Assembly (NCBI GenBank): GCA_013115135.1
Contig: JABANP010000796.1
Span: 1 to 16,903 of the forward strand
Source: Perkinsus olseni
Taxonomy: Eukaryota > Perkinsozoa > Perkinsida > Perkinsidae
Direction: 5' to 3'
DNA: 16,903 nt
Part shown: one piece after another, positions 1 to 7,775 of the stretch
Numbering within the stretch: the first letter of the stretch is position 1
Layout: every line of letters starts with the position of its first letter
The notes under the pieces: model-generated
What the model saw: only the letters and a program-made list of their open reading frames with translations
Told to the model about the DNA's origin: nothing
Databases searched by the model: none
Made by a program: the position numbers and the translations under genes

Positions 1-431
1 CTAGGTGTCCCGTTGTGCTCACAGCATAACATGGCATCTCCCCGTCCCGGTTTTGTTTACAAACTTTTGAACTACATGAACCAGTCGTTCATCCGCTGAA
101 TGAGATGGTAGATGCGGTGCTATTGTGCGATTGTGTTCTTTTTTCGCCCTTAGCAAGGCAGCGATCGATCGATCGGCCTGAGTAAATTGGATGAGAGGCT
201 CTCGTTGGGCACCAATGATTGCGTCTTCATCATATTTCCCTCATGAGTTACCATTCGCGTTCCCCCAGTGAAGTAGGGAGCAACCCTGACGTGGCTCCTA
301 CGTAGAGAATTGAGACTCTACTGTTGAACTGGATGGGGACACGCGTCTCCGACGCGCTACGTAAGAGCATTGCATCCTCTCCAAAGCACATGGCCCTCTC
401 AAAACGTGCGTCAACTGCGGTCGGATCGTCT
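1..431. other. intergenic, no gene recognised
   Basis: No coding frame, RNA gene or family motif is recognisable here. Small fold-back motifs are present: an even 14-bp palindrome made of CGAT units at 162-175, a 6-bp inverted repeat with a 3-nt loop at 342-356, and arms gtagag/ctctac within about 302-321. The stretch reads as flank of the palindrome-rich zone that follows. Confidence 0.5.
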
Positions 432-448
432 AGTCTGATGATCAGACT
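432..448. repeat. odd palindrome, 8-bp arms, 1-nt centre
   Basis: agtctgat-g-atcagact: perfect 8-bp arms around a single G at 440. First member of the palindrome cluster that runs to 3035. Confidence 0.8.
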
Positions 449-513
449 TTGATAGGAAGCCGGGGGTGTTCTCTCCCTGTACGAATCACTCGTTGCTGAA
501 GCTCGTGGTGGTG

Positions 514-530
514 ACTACAGACTCTGTAGT
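514..530. repeat. odd palindrome, 8-bp arms, 1-nt centre
   Basis: actacaga-c-tctgtagt: perfect 8-bp arms around C522. The next palindrome begins three bases downstream. Confidence 0.8.
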
Positions 531-533
531 TCG

Positions 534-559
534 GGTTAATGATTAACCAGATGCATCTG
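534..559. repeat. two abutting palindromes
   Basis: 534-548 is ggttaat-g-attaacc, with 7-bp arms and a 1-nt centre. It shares its last base with an even 12-bp palindrome, cagatgcatctg, at 548-559. A related gatgcatc core recurs at 567-574 between agctc (561-565) and gagct (579-583). Confidence 0.75.
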
Positions 560-603
560 AAGCTCGGATGCATCTCGGGAGCTGCCTGCCAGATTATTCA
601 TGG

Positions 604-624
604 CGAATCGCCATTGGCGATTCG
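604..624. repeat. odd palindrome, 10-bp arms, 1-nt centre
   Basis: cgaatcgcca-t-tggcgattcg: perfect 10-bp arms around T614. It lies in intergenic DNA about 70 bp before the dispersed repeat copy that starts near 697. Confidence 0.85.
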
Positions 625-696
625 GATCTTCCCTTCACCTCATGGCTTGCTGAATTTCAGCAGCCGAAATATTATTGAAGTATCATGAATACGTTT

Positions 697-880
697 ATTG
701 CTGGGAAACTTGAACGCATTCCGCCTTCACCTTCGCCGTACCAGCCAATGGGTGCGGTATACGCGGAGTTGATCGATTCCATTGAGCGTTCGAGGTTCTT
801 GAGACTTTCACTCCTGTCAGATTGCACTGTCGTGTTTGCCCAGCGACGGGGAGCCACGTACCGTAGCCTGTTCCGTCACA
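697..880. repeat. dispersed degenerate repeat, copy 1
   Basis: This segment aligns with 1985-2170. Both begin with attgctggg, share caccttcg-cgtaccagcc and gcggagttgatcgatt, then aggttcttgag, cagattgc, ctgtcgtgtt, gacggggagccacg and gtagcct. Substitutions and small indels are scattered throughout. Open frames overlapping the copy (for example 685-996) show no family features and I do not treat them as genes. It is continuous with block 951-1577, which matches a different place (4183-4670), so the region is a composite of repeats. Confidence 0.75.
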
Positions 881-1044
881 ATGTCAATCACAATGAACAG
901 GAATTCCGGATGACAACAACCGACGCCATTAAACCCATGAGAGTTCATCGTTACGACAAATACCATAATCTGTTAGCGTTGATTAGTCTCCGATAAGAGG
1001 AGTTTTGCCGGTTTGGATGTGGGAAAGCTGAAGGCCTGCTGAAT

Positions 1045-1059
1045 ATCATGAATCATGAT
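1045..1059. repeat. odd palindrome, 7-bp arms, 1-nt centre
   Basis: atcatga-a-tcatgat: perfect arms around A1052, inside duplicate block 951-1577. Confidence 0.75.
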
Positions 1060-1124
1060 TCAAGATAGACCATGCGGTTCCGAGTCCGACACCTGACACG
1101 ATGCTCGGCGTCGATGCACCGAAC

Positions 1125-1139
1125 GCCCCCAGTGGGGGC
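1125..1139. repeat. odd palindrome, 7-bp arms, 1-nt centre
   Basis: gccccca-g-tgggggc: perfect arms around G1132. The homologous stretch at 4300-4320 lacks it; it falls within extra sequence of about 55-60 nt unique to this copy. Confidence 0.8.
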
Positions 1140-1145
1140 CCCCCA

Positions 1146-1194
1146 CACGCACGCAAACCCGTTGACAACAGTTGTCAACGGGTTTGCGTACGTG
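1146..1194. repeat. 49-nt near-perfect hairpin
   Basis: Arms 1151-1169 and 1171-1189 are perfect reverse complements over 19 bp with a single A at 1170 between them. After one mismatch (1150/1190) pairing resumes for 4 bp, giving 23 of 24 pairs. The related sequence near 4314-4332 has only the left arm (acgcaaacccgtttacaac) and then continues directly into the shared flank, so the right arm is extra here or lost there. It is the strongest fold-back structure in the window. A role as transcription terminator, small RNA precursor or mobile hairpin is possible but not shown by the sequence. Confidence 0.9.
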
Positions 1195-1395
1195 CAGTTA
1201 CTGCAAACTATTACTAGCTCCGACTTTCCAGCCGTGGTCATTGAAACAAACTAGGGACCACGCCATGGTCACCACGGGAAGCTATCAGAAACTGAATTCG
1301 GCGGAAACGCAGACGAACTACCAAAAGTCATGCGGTTATTTGGTCTCTTTGCGGTCAGCGTGCCTCGCCTTCCGTTCCTTCACCCACATTCTCGT

Positions 1396-1414
1396 CTCCC
1401 ATGGCCCATGGGAG
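1396..1414. repeat. odd palindrome, 9-bp arms, 1-nt centre
   Basis: ctcccatgg-c-ccatgggag: perfect 9-bp arms around C1405. The homologue near 4507-4518 is the shorter even palindrome ctcccatgggag. The difference can be written as a 7-nt tandem duplication of cccatgg that lengthened the palindrome. Confidence 0.85.
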
Positions 1415-1531
1415 CTTGGATGGCTCATCCTCCGGTGTGTCGATTTCTTTTCATCTTTTGGCCGCTCGCGTCTACCGCCGAAGACTCCTCACCATCTCTT
1501 GCGGACTGCCAGCGCACAGGCCGGGCGTCAG

Positions 1532-1546
1532 CGCGTTAGTAACGCG
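1532..1546. repeat. odd palindrome, 7-bp arms, 1-nt centre
   Basis: cgcgtta-g-taacgcg, followed at once by a further direct copy gcgtta (1547-1552). The homologue near 4634-4646 reads gcgcgttaccgg with none of the extra 14 bases. The order arm, inverted arm, arm again is what a fold-back template switch would leave. Confidence 0.85.
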
Positions 1547-1984
1547 GCGTTACCGGCTTCAGCTTCCTCCTTCATTCTCCACTGTTTTCTAATGATGACA
1601 CCGTTGTTAGAGGCCTCAATTACAACGCAATTGTTTGTAACGCTCGCGGGGATTGCTGGGGAGGGCTATTCTTCATGCCCCACTACTGGATGTACATGCC
1701 CGCGTGCGGCGGCGGTTTCCTGAAGTGCGACTGCTGCCTCACGGGGCATTAGGCAACAGTCTTGATTGATGAGTTACCTTATGACTATCATGCGACCGTC
1801 AATACGACTCGTATGGGTACAGTATATTGCGCAGTAGTGATGTGAACTGTCTCTCGGTATATTTTTGCCGGATATCAAAGGGTCGGGTAAGCTGATCATC
1901 ATGGCGATCATGGCGCTCCGATCAAAAAAAATTTCTCATCATCTCATATCATGCTAAAACGTCGTTGATGTGGAATAAGTCTGT

Positions 1985-2170
1985 ATTGCTGGGGAGGTTT
2001 GTTACTTTCGGCTTTCACCTTCGTCGTACCAGCCGATGGTTGAGGTATTCGCGGAGTTGATCGATTGCATGTAACAACTAAGGTTCTTGAGCTACGTGTC
2101 CGCAACCGCAGATTGCCCTGTCGTGTTCTGCCCAGTGACGGGGAGCCACGCAATGTAGCCTATTCCCTCA
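1985..2170. repeat. dispersed degenerate repeat, copy 2
   Basis: Aligns with 697-880; the landmarks are given there. It is followed by the short inverted repeat ctcac/gtgag around 2166-2185. No homology to the RAP-gene flank continues downstream, unlike copy 1. No credible reading frame spans it. Confidence 0.7.
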
Positions 2171-2309
2171 CTGCTATTCCGTGAGCGATTGCCGGGTTAG
2201 TATCTATCCACCTGCGGTAGATGCACAGGGAAATAGAGCACAATTGGCCTGGAGCAGTCGTCATCGAAACCTGCGTCATTCAATCGCTTACGACCTTTAC
2301 TCGAGGCAC

Positions 2310-2324
2310 CGCGCATCATGCGCG
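2310..2324. repeat. odd palindrome, 7-bp arms, 1-nt centre
   Basis: cgcgcat-c-atgcgcg: perfect arms around C2317. Confidence 0.8.
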
Positions 2325-2784
2325 TGACGGCACCCCTGGTCCCATACCTGTTCCCATACCCCGAATCGACTGGCCTCCTGCTGTTCCATCGTACCAATCG
2401 TCACAGTGTAGACAGCCTTGGGACTTCCTCTGCCCGGAATGTAGACTGGACCAGCAAGAGATGCTGCAGTCCTCGATGAGATGCTGGTCACGGGGAGGTG
2501 AGCCGCTGGGGACCTACCCGACTAGCTGGGACGAGCTGCCTTGGTCAAGTTGTTCGGCTGTGTACTCCATTTCCCGTGCAAGTTTGACAAGACTTGTGAC
2601 CAGGCAAGAGTGACAATTGCACAAGCAAGTTTGACACTGACCATGCAAGAATATGAGCAATTATCGTCATGGTAAAGGCACTCTTCCGCCAGATACCTTA
2701 TAGGTGAGAAGGGTAGGAAGACTCAAAGGGCAGCGAAGGGGGAAACTTGAATATTATTCTCTGTGTGCGACGGCAGCGCTGTGA

Positions 2785-2799
2785 ATCACATCATGTGAT
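2785..2799. repeat. odd palindrome, 7-bp arms, 1-nt centre
   Basis: atcacat-c-atgtgat: perfect arms around C2792. Confidence 0.8.
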
Positions 2800-3000
2800 G
2801 CATTACGAAATTCATGTCGGGTCAGTTGTGGGTAGGACGGCTGACGAGACGGCTGAGGAGACTGCTGAGGAAGAAGCTCTCGCTAACCCGTCTCTTCAGC
2901 TGAGTGTCATTGTGAGACACATCACGGGACTCTCATGGAGCGTGTGCGGCGTGGGACTCTCACGAACACGAAGCGTGTGCCGACCTCATAGTATGAGCCT

Positions 3001-3035
3001 GCCTGTACGCGTATGAGGCTCATACGTTTACAGGC
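3001..3035. repeat. 35-nt hairpin directly upstream of the secreted-protein gene
   Basis: gcctgta, two unpaired positions, then cgtatgag-g-ctcatacg, two unpaired positions, then tacaggc. This gives 15 of 17 pairs around a single G at 3018. It ends 12 nt before the ATG at 3048, so it lies in the promoter or 5' UTR of that gene. A second tatgagcc immediately upstream (2992-2999) can pair with the right arm instead, so two alternative folds are possible. Confidence 0.8.
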
Positions 3036-3047
3036 GGTCTTGTGATC

Positions 3048-3671
3048 ATGATGTCCTTTCGAGCTCTCATCCTCATCGGTGCGCTTCTGCACCTTCCTAC
3101 CGCCTGCATTGCTTTGGCATGGGGAGGCGAGTCGACGATGCCGGTGAAGCTGTACTGCAACTTCAAGCGTGAGTCTGTTAGATCGTTCATGAGGAGGATG
3201 AGAAGTATGTGTGCATTGGTCAAGGAGGGTAAGGTAAAGAAGATCCTCGTCGAGGATGGGTCAACGACGAAGGCCTTCGAAGCCGAGGAGGAAAGTCCTC
3301 TCAAATACACTTGCAAGGGAAAGGAATTTACCACCGACGAGGAGAAGCTGGCCGGAAGCAGAGTAACGCTCACTTTCAAGAATCAAAGAATCTTTTTGTG
3401 GGACATGAACCGTCAGCAAGATGGTTGGGACACCGAGGACTTCAGAAGCAACAAGGGCGACCTCGACGTACCCGACTACATTCGCGTTGAGGATGGCCGC
3501 GTTGTCTTGTGGAATGCAGCCCAGCTCACATCTGGTTCCTCTCATACTGAGTACAGAGCTGCTGGGTTCTCTGGGTATATAGTTTTCGACAGGAAAAATG
3601 ACGGAGCAGTGTTCTTCGATGAGAAGAATGGTCGTTACGCTATTCTGAGGCCTACCGCGCTACCCAGGTGA
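3048..3671 (+). CDS. predicted secreted protein, unknown function
   Basis: A single open frame of 207 codons. The first in-frame ATG is at 3048, with a second directly after it. The N-terminus is a clear signal peptide: a hydrophobic run (residues about 6-22, ending PTACIALA) with likely cleavage near ALA before WGG. The mature part of about 185 aa is hydrophilic, rich in K, R, E and D, with three cysteines in its first third (LYCNF, SMCAL, YTCKG) and none later. I recognise no domain and no membrane segment after the signal. The product probably enters the secretory pathway, either exported or in an endomembrane compartment. The frame ends at TGA, but the stop lies in cccaggtgagtat, which is also a good 5' splice site, so further exons are possible (one candidate joins to the open frame ending at 3945). 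Calling it intronless is therefore provisional. The signal peptide and uninterrupted frame make the gene itself likely. Confidence 0.75.
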   Translation: MMSFRALILIGALLHLPTACIALAWGGESTMPVKLYCNFKRESVRSFMRRMRSMCALVKEGKVKKILVEDGSTTKAFEAEEESPLKYTCKGKEFTTDEEKLAGSRVTLTFKNQRIFLWDMNRQQDGWDTEDFRSNKGDLDVPDYIRVEDGRVVLWNAAQLTSGSSHTEYRAAGFSGYIVFDRKNDGAVFFDEKNGRYAILRPTALPR

Positions 3672-4182
3672 GTATCAGTGAGCACGGCGTTTTGTGTGGA
3701 CGATCAAATACATCCTTGTGCTTGCTGACTGCTCGCGAGTTCACGAGTGTTGCCCCAGACAGTGTCTGAGAGACACGATGAACTCTTACGGGGTTGATGG
3801 CATGTGTCTTTGCTATTCAAGGTTCCCGTTCATTGTCATAAATCTGCATCATAACCTTGGGGACTTCACAACGCTACTTTTGCTTTCAAGCTCATACACG
3901 AGGCTGTATGTCAACATTAACTTGTCAGTTAACAAATTTATTTAGTTAGGACGGTGCACTCGGTTCTTCACAGACCGTCAGTCACCGTCATCCCAACGCT
4001 TGCACCCAACCATCTGAGACTGGGGGCTCTAACGCACCTGATAGTCGAAGCTGTATGAGCGGCTCACCAGGTTGTGTGCCTTCGGCATCGTCGAGAGCGG
4101 TAGCTAGCGACACCTGACCAATCGGCAGCATTCCAGGTTTATTCATCTTAGGGTTGGGCTAACTATCCACACGAGATTTCTG
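3672..4182. other. intergenic, probable 3' flank of the secreted-protein gene
   Basis: A + strand frame ending TTTATTTAG at 3945 is open from about 3694 but has no family features. It could be 3' UTR or a last exon reached by splicing at the GTGAGT at 3670. Short fold-backs: cagaca-g-tgtctg at 3756-3768, even ctcgcgag near 3732-3739, and ttaact/agttaa near 3917-3932. Nothing else is recognised up to the duplicated flank at 4183. Confidence 0.45.
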
Positions 4183-4670
4183 GGTACGACAATACCATAA
4201 TCTGTTGGAGTTCGTCGGTTTCCGAGAGAAGAATTACTGATAGTTTTGATGCCGAATAGTTCAATCTCTGCTTGGGATCATCACAGGCCATGCAACTCCG
4301 AGCCGGGTTGCACACGCAAACCCGTTTACAACCGCACTCCAGCTCCGACCATGCCAACCGTAGTCATTGAAACCAACTAAGAACCACAGGAAACTTCAGA
4401 AACTGAATTCGGCGGAAACGCGGATGAATTATGAAAAGTCATGCGGCTATTTAATCTCCTCTCGGTCAGCGTGCCTCGCCTTCCGTTCCTTCACCCACAT
4501 TCTCGTCTCCCATGGGAGCTTCGCTGGCTCATCCTCCGGAGTGTCGATTTCTTTCCATCTCTTCGCCGCTCGTCTCTGCCGCCGAAGACTCCTCATCATC
4601 TCCTGCGGACTGCCAGCGCACAACCCGGGCGTCAGCGCGTTACCGGCTTCAGCCTCCTCCTTCATTCGAC
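4183..4670. repeat. source copy of the duplicated RAP-gene 3' region
   Basis: Homologous to 951-1577. It includes the last ~75 codons of the RAP gene (4447-4670, minus strand) and about 264 bp downstream of its stop. It lacks the palindromic extra bases seen in the other copy, and its coding part is intact. Confidence 0.85.
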
Positions 4671-7600
4671 CTTGAAGCTTCTTAAGCAAATCCACCTCAT
4701 CCGGGATGCGTTCGACAGTCGCGCTCAACGCAGGCTGCGAAGCTGGCGGAGTTTCAGTGGGGGCCTCTCCCACTACCACCCCTTCCTCTTTACTTTCATC
4801 CTCTTCAGACCATCGATCTAGCCGCTCCCGTAAGAAGGTGGCCCGCTGCTCGGCATCCATCTCGTTCCACTCCTGGTCCCAGACGTGGATGACCCGGCCC
4901 TTCGTCCCTCGAACGATATGCCGATGCCTCAGAATGGCATCGCCAGTCGGAGTCTGGCTCCTAGCTTGCATGTTGGCTCGGCTGCTCACTAAAATGGCCG
5001 CCCGGATTCCGGGGACCCACATGTCCACGAGGAAGCCGTCGAAGTCGTAACGCCCGACACCAGGGCGGTCGATCGTCGTCAGAGTGTCGCTCAGCGAGGT
5101 CATGAGATCGTCTCCGGGAGCGGCGGAAAGCTGGAGGTTCCAGAAGTGCGAACGGCAGTACTGGAGGTACCTCTCTGTCCCGGCGGGATCAAAATCTGGA
5201 TGGAGGGCCTGAGGGAGGCGAACGGTATTGCTGAGCAACTCCCTTGTACCCACCTGCAGTTCTCGTAGGGTGGGGAATAGTAGAGCGCATCGGCTGTCGG
5301 AGGAGACGACCTCTGGGGTCAACACGCCGAGGATGGTCTCGCAAAAGTCTGGATCAAGCTTCTTCATCACAGCGAACGCCCAGAGCATATTCGTGAGACC
5401 GAAGGCCGAGAACTGAAGAGTGAGGTCCACAGACTGCGATGGGGGCGAGAGGATCACCCACCTGGTTGAGGCGTTCAAGTGCGGTGACCTGCAGTTGAGG
5501 GAACAGCTTGCCACCCGTCCGAACCACTGCGAAGGCCCAGCATAACATGGAGGCTTGCTCGGCGTTGAAGATCGCAACACGATGGTTCGCCGCCTCCACC
5601 AATACGGCCCACAGCTGCATAGACCCTGTCCGTGCATAAGCGTAGCTGCAAAGGAACGCGCTGCCCGGCAGGGAAAGCGAGCCATCGAAAACGCTCCAAT
5701 GAACGCCAATCGCGTCATCGAGAGAGATCAACTCACCCAACTATAGTCTCGACGACATCCAGACTCTTGAATTCCCGTATCTTCCTCACTACAGTGGCCT
5801 CTGCGGCGTCGAAGAACCAAGTCTCATCTGTGCTCGATGCTGGTAGGGTGTTCATCTTAGGTAGCAGCCGTGATATCTCCACCCAGCGAGAAGTGTTAAT
5901 CACCGACCTGGCGTCCATGTCGTTCGGCCATGAAAGCGTCCTTTCTGCGAGCGTTTCCGTTGCAGATTTGTTCGCCGAAAACTCTCAGGTTATTCGACAG
6001 TTGTCGCGGAGACATCGCTGACACCACTTCCAAGCTTCGATCCAGCAACAATCGATAAAGACCTAATAATGGTCCCTTTCGGGATGGCCGCACCCTCGCC
6101 AAGGGCTGCCTCATACTGCACCCCGACAGCTGCCGTCACTCGAGAAACTCATGGAAGTATCGAACTCGTCAACTTTTTTTTCATAATACAGTTCACGAGA
6201 GAACGGCGGGTCAGAAACTTCCTAGAAAGGCCTCGGGTGGCGTCCTGAACAATCGCCCTCCTCCATGTGACTCCACTTTATACACCGCCCCCAAGGCTAC
6301 CCAGCCGTCTCCAACCCATACTACCTTCGCTGCCTAGACCATGAGCATTGAGGGCGAAGACTATCCGTGAGAGGCTTCCGTGATCCATGGCCGGTACCCG
6401 CTCAACTATAAGGGGCTCGGCTCGGTGGAAGACTGCAGCGCCTTCCCTGTAAGGATACTCGCGTGAACCGCATAACCTGTGCAGAGGGTGCCCCTTGTTG
6501 ACGCTCTCAAGCGAATAAAAATGAACATCTTACGCTGCCAGGGATGCCAGAACCTGCGCCAAATCACGGTCGGTTAGTCCAGCTAGAGCCTCAACAGAAA
6601 ACTGCGATGCGATAGCTTCTATCATATTGGTCTGCTTCATCAGTCCAGCTGGCCATCGAGCGTAAACCTATAAAGTTCAACAACCCTCGCCCCGGGAATG
6701 TAGGCATCACTCTCAGGATTCTGACGACGTCCTCGATAGCATGGGCCTTCCGCTGCATCTGGTAGAGTAAGAAAGGATACGCTCCCTTGAGGAAGTGCAC
6801 GGGTTTATGTGAGGACTTCCGGGTCATTGACACGCAGACGTGAGCAAAATCACGAGGGGTGAAATCTCCTGCCTGAACACAGTAAAACATGTCTCTTGGA
6901 CGACCCCGCGAGTCCTCTCGGCGCATATTGAGAACTATAGTTTGTAACCGCTCGATCTGAGAAATCTGCCCCAAACGCGTGACTTCTCCGGCCGAAGTAC
7001 CCTATGCGCCACATTGTTAATGATACTCTCCCAGAACGCCTTGCCACCAGCCTGCACGTCCGCATACGCACGAGTGACCTCGGTGATCTGGCTAGTCGTC
7101 ATGCTCGGCAGTAATGTCATAATAGGAGACTCAATATGCTGAGGAACAGCTTCGACAACCGTCACGTGGAACACAGGATACCTTGAAAAGGCCCATATCC
7201 CGCCAGTTGAGCCTGACCAGTGTTCGAGGGACGACAGCCAGGGAGTCCAGGGGCAAAGTGTCAACGTGGCGGATAAGGTCGTTGAGTATCCGCATGAAGC
7301 ATTTGTGATTGACAATCTGCCAGACAAACTCACACGAGCGACTGGGCTTGGCAAACAGTACCATTATCTTTTCGTCTTTTGTGGAACGCTCCATTTCGCC
7401 GGCGAGGACCCACAACAGGCGACAAATATCCGAGCCACGGCACTGTGAGCGGTTGAGGGTGTAGTAACTCCACACCTGCGGGTAATGCGCGACAAATTGG
7501 TCCACACACTGGTGCTGAAACAGTCGCCACTTTGGCTTCCAAAATGGGAGTATCAAGCTGCACTTTCGGCTGCTTCTTATACGCGCCCCGTGAAGTTTCG

Positions 7601-7775
7601 AAGTACTACGAGCCCCTGGCATTACATCAGCAGCAGTAAGGAGGCGTTCAACGTCCAGTTTTCTCTTATCCACGATCTCCGACCCAGTCGTGACGCACAA
7701 GCTCCGCGCTATCCTCTTGTTGGCGTGGGCCACCAAAAGAGGCCGCCAGGGAGAAGACTGCATGAGTAGACTCAT
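4447..7775 (-). CDS. RAP-domain helical-repeat protein, probably mitochondrial RNA-binding
   Basis: My exon model, in order of transcription: 7775-7182, 7138-7001, 6956-6711, 6667-6534, 6476-6284, 6221-6122, 6062-5908, 5855-5737, 5693-5462, 5412-4447; about 958 codons, stop TAG. Introns are 43-62 nt, and all joins keep frame and use GT-AG. The N-terminus is basic and Ser/Leu-rich (MSLLMQSSPWRPLL...), consistent with a mitochondrial presequence. Repeated helical segments of the RAP/FASTK/HPR type follow (PRQLSNNLRVFGE, ASMLCWAFAVVRTG, LTNMLWAFAVMKKLD). The C-terminal RAP domain spans about residues 758-835 (YDFDGFLVDMW ... RVIHVWDQEWNEM), a nuclease-like fold found in organelle RNA-processing proteins. 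After it comes a charged tail of about 120 aa. Less certain parts: the start (an open frame at 8078-7824 lies upstream with a TGA between), a possible intron within 7625-7445, the joins at 6283/6222 and 6121/6063, and an acceptor at 5694 or 5661. Confidence 0.85.

Larger units (their letters stand above)
951..1577. repeat. diverged duplicate of the RAP-gene 3' region
   Basis: Same orientation as 4183-4670. Landmarks shared by both: taccataatctgtt near 960 and 4192; gcaaacccgtt near 1153 and 4316; agctccgac near 1215 and 4341; a 20-base identical run at 1290-1309 and 4401-4420; the segment around gtgcctcgccttccgttcct near 1370 and 4470; and ccggcttcagc near 1553 and 4645. Similarity stops just after tccttcattc. 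The copy contains extra bases absent from 4183-4670, and these coincide with the palindromes at 1125-1139, 1146-1194, 1396-1414 and 1532-1546. The direction of copying is inferred from the broken frame in this copy and the intact one at 4447-4670. Confidence 0.85.
1336..1577 (-). pseudogene. truncated, broken copy of RAP-gene C-terminal coding end
   Basis: Read on the minus strand, this matches the last ~75 codons of the RAP gene at 4447-4670, including RMKEEAEAGNA, SPQEM-RSLRR, KEIDTPEDEP and a terminal TAA at 1336-1338 where the parent has TAG. It cannot encode that end intact. A 14-nt insertion around 1539-1552 shifts the frame to an early stop, a CAG codon is now TAG (+ strand 1472-1474), a TGG codon is now TGA (1451-1453), and a 7-nt duplication near 1401-1410 shifts the frame again. 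There is no start codon and no upstream part of the gene. It is a dead fragment carried along with the duplicated 3' flank. Confidence 0.85.
2171..3000. other. intergenic with palindromes and short direct repeats
   Basis: No gene is recognised. A 130-codon open frame at 2221-2613 (+) contains no family motif and overlaps a palindrome; its composition does not look protein-like, so I do not call it. Visible structure: odd palindromes at 2310-2324 and 2785-2799, short direct repeats of gcaagtttgaca near 2578 and 2624, and a repeated gggactctca followed by gcgtgtgc near 2927 and 2952. Confidence 0.5.

Noticed and set aside
2221..2613. 130-codon + strand open frame in the palindrome-rich region
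   Set aside because: No motif, no signal peptide and no splice continuation; it spans a palindrome, and another frame is open on the opposite strand over part of it.
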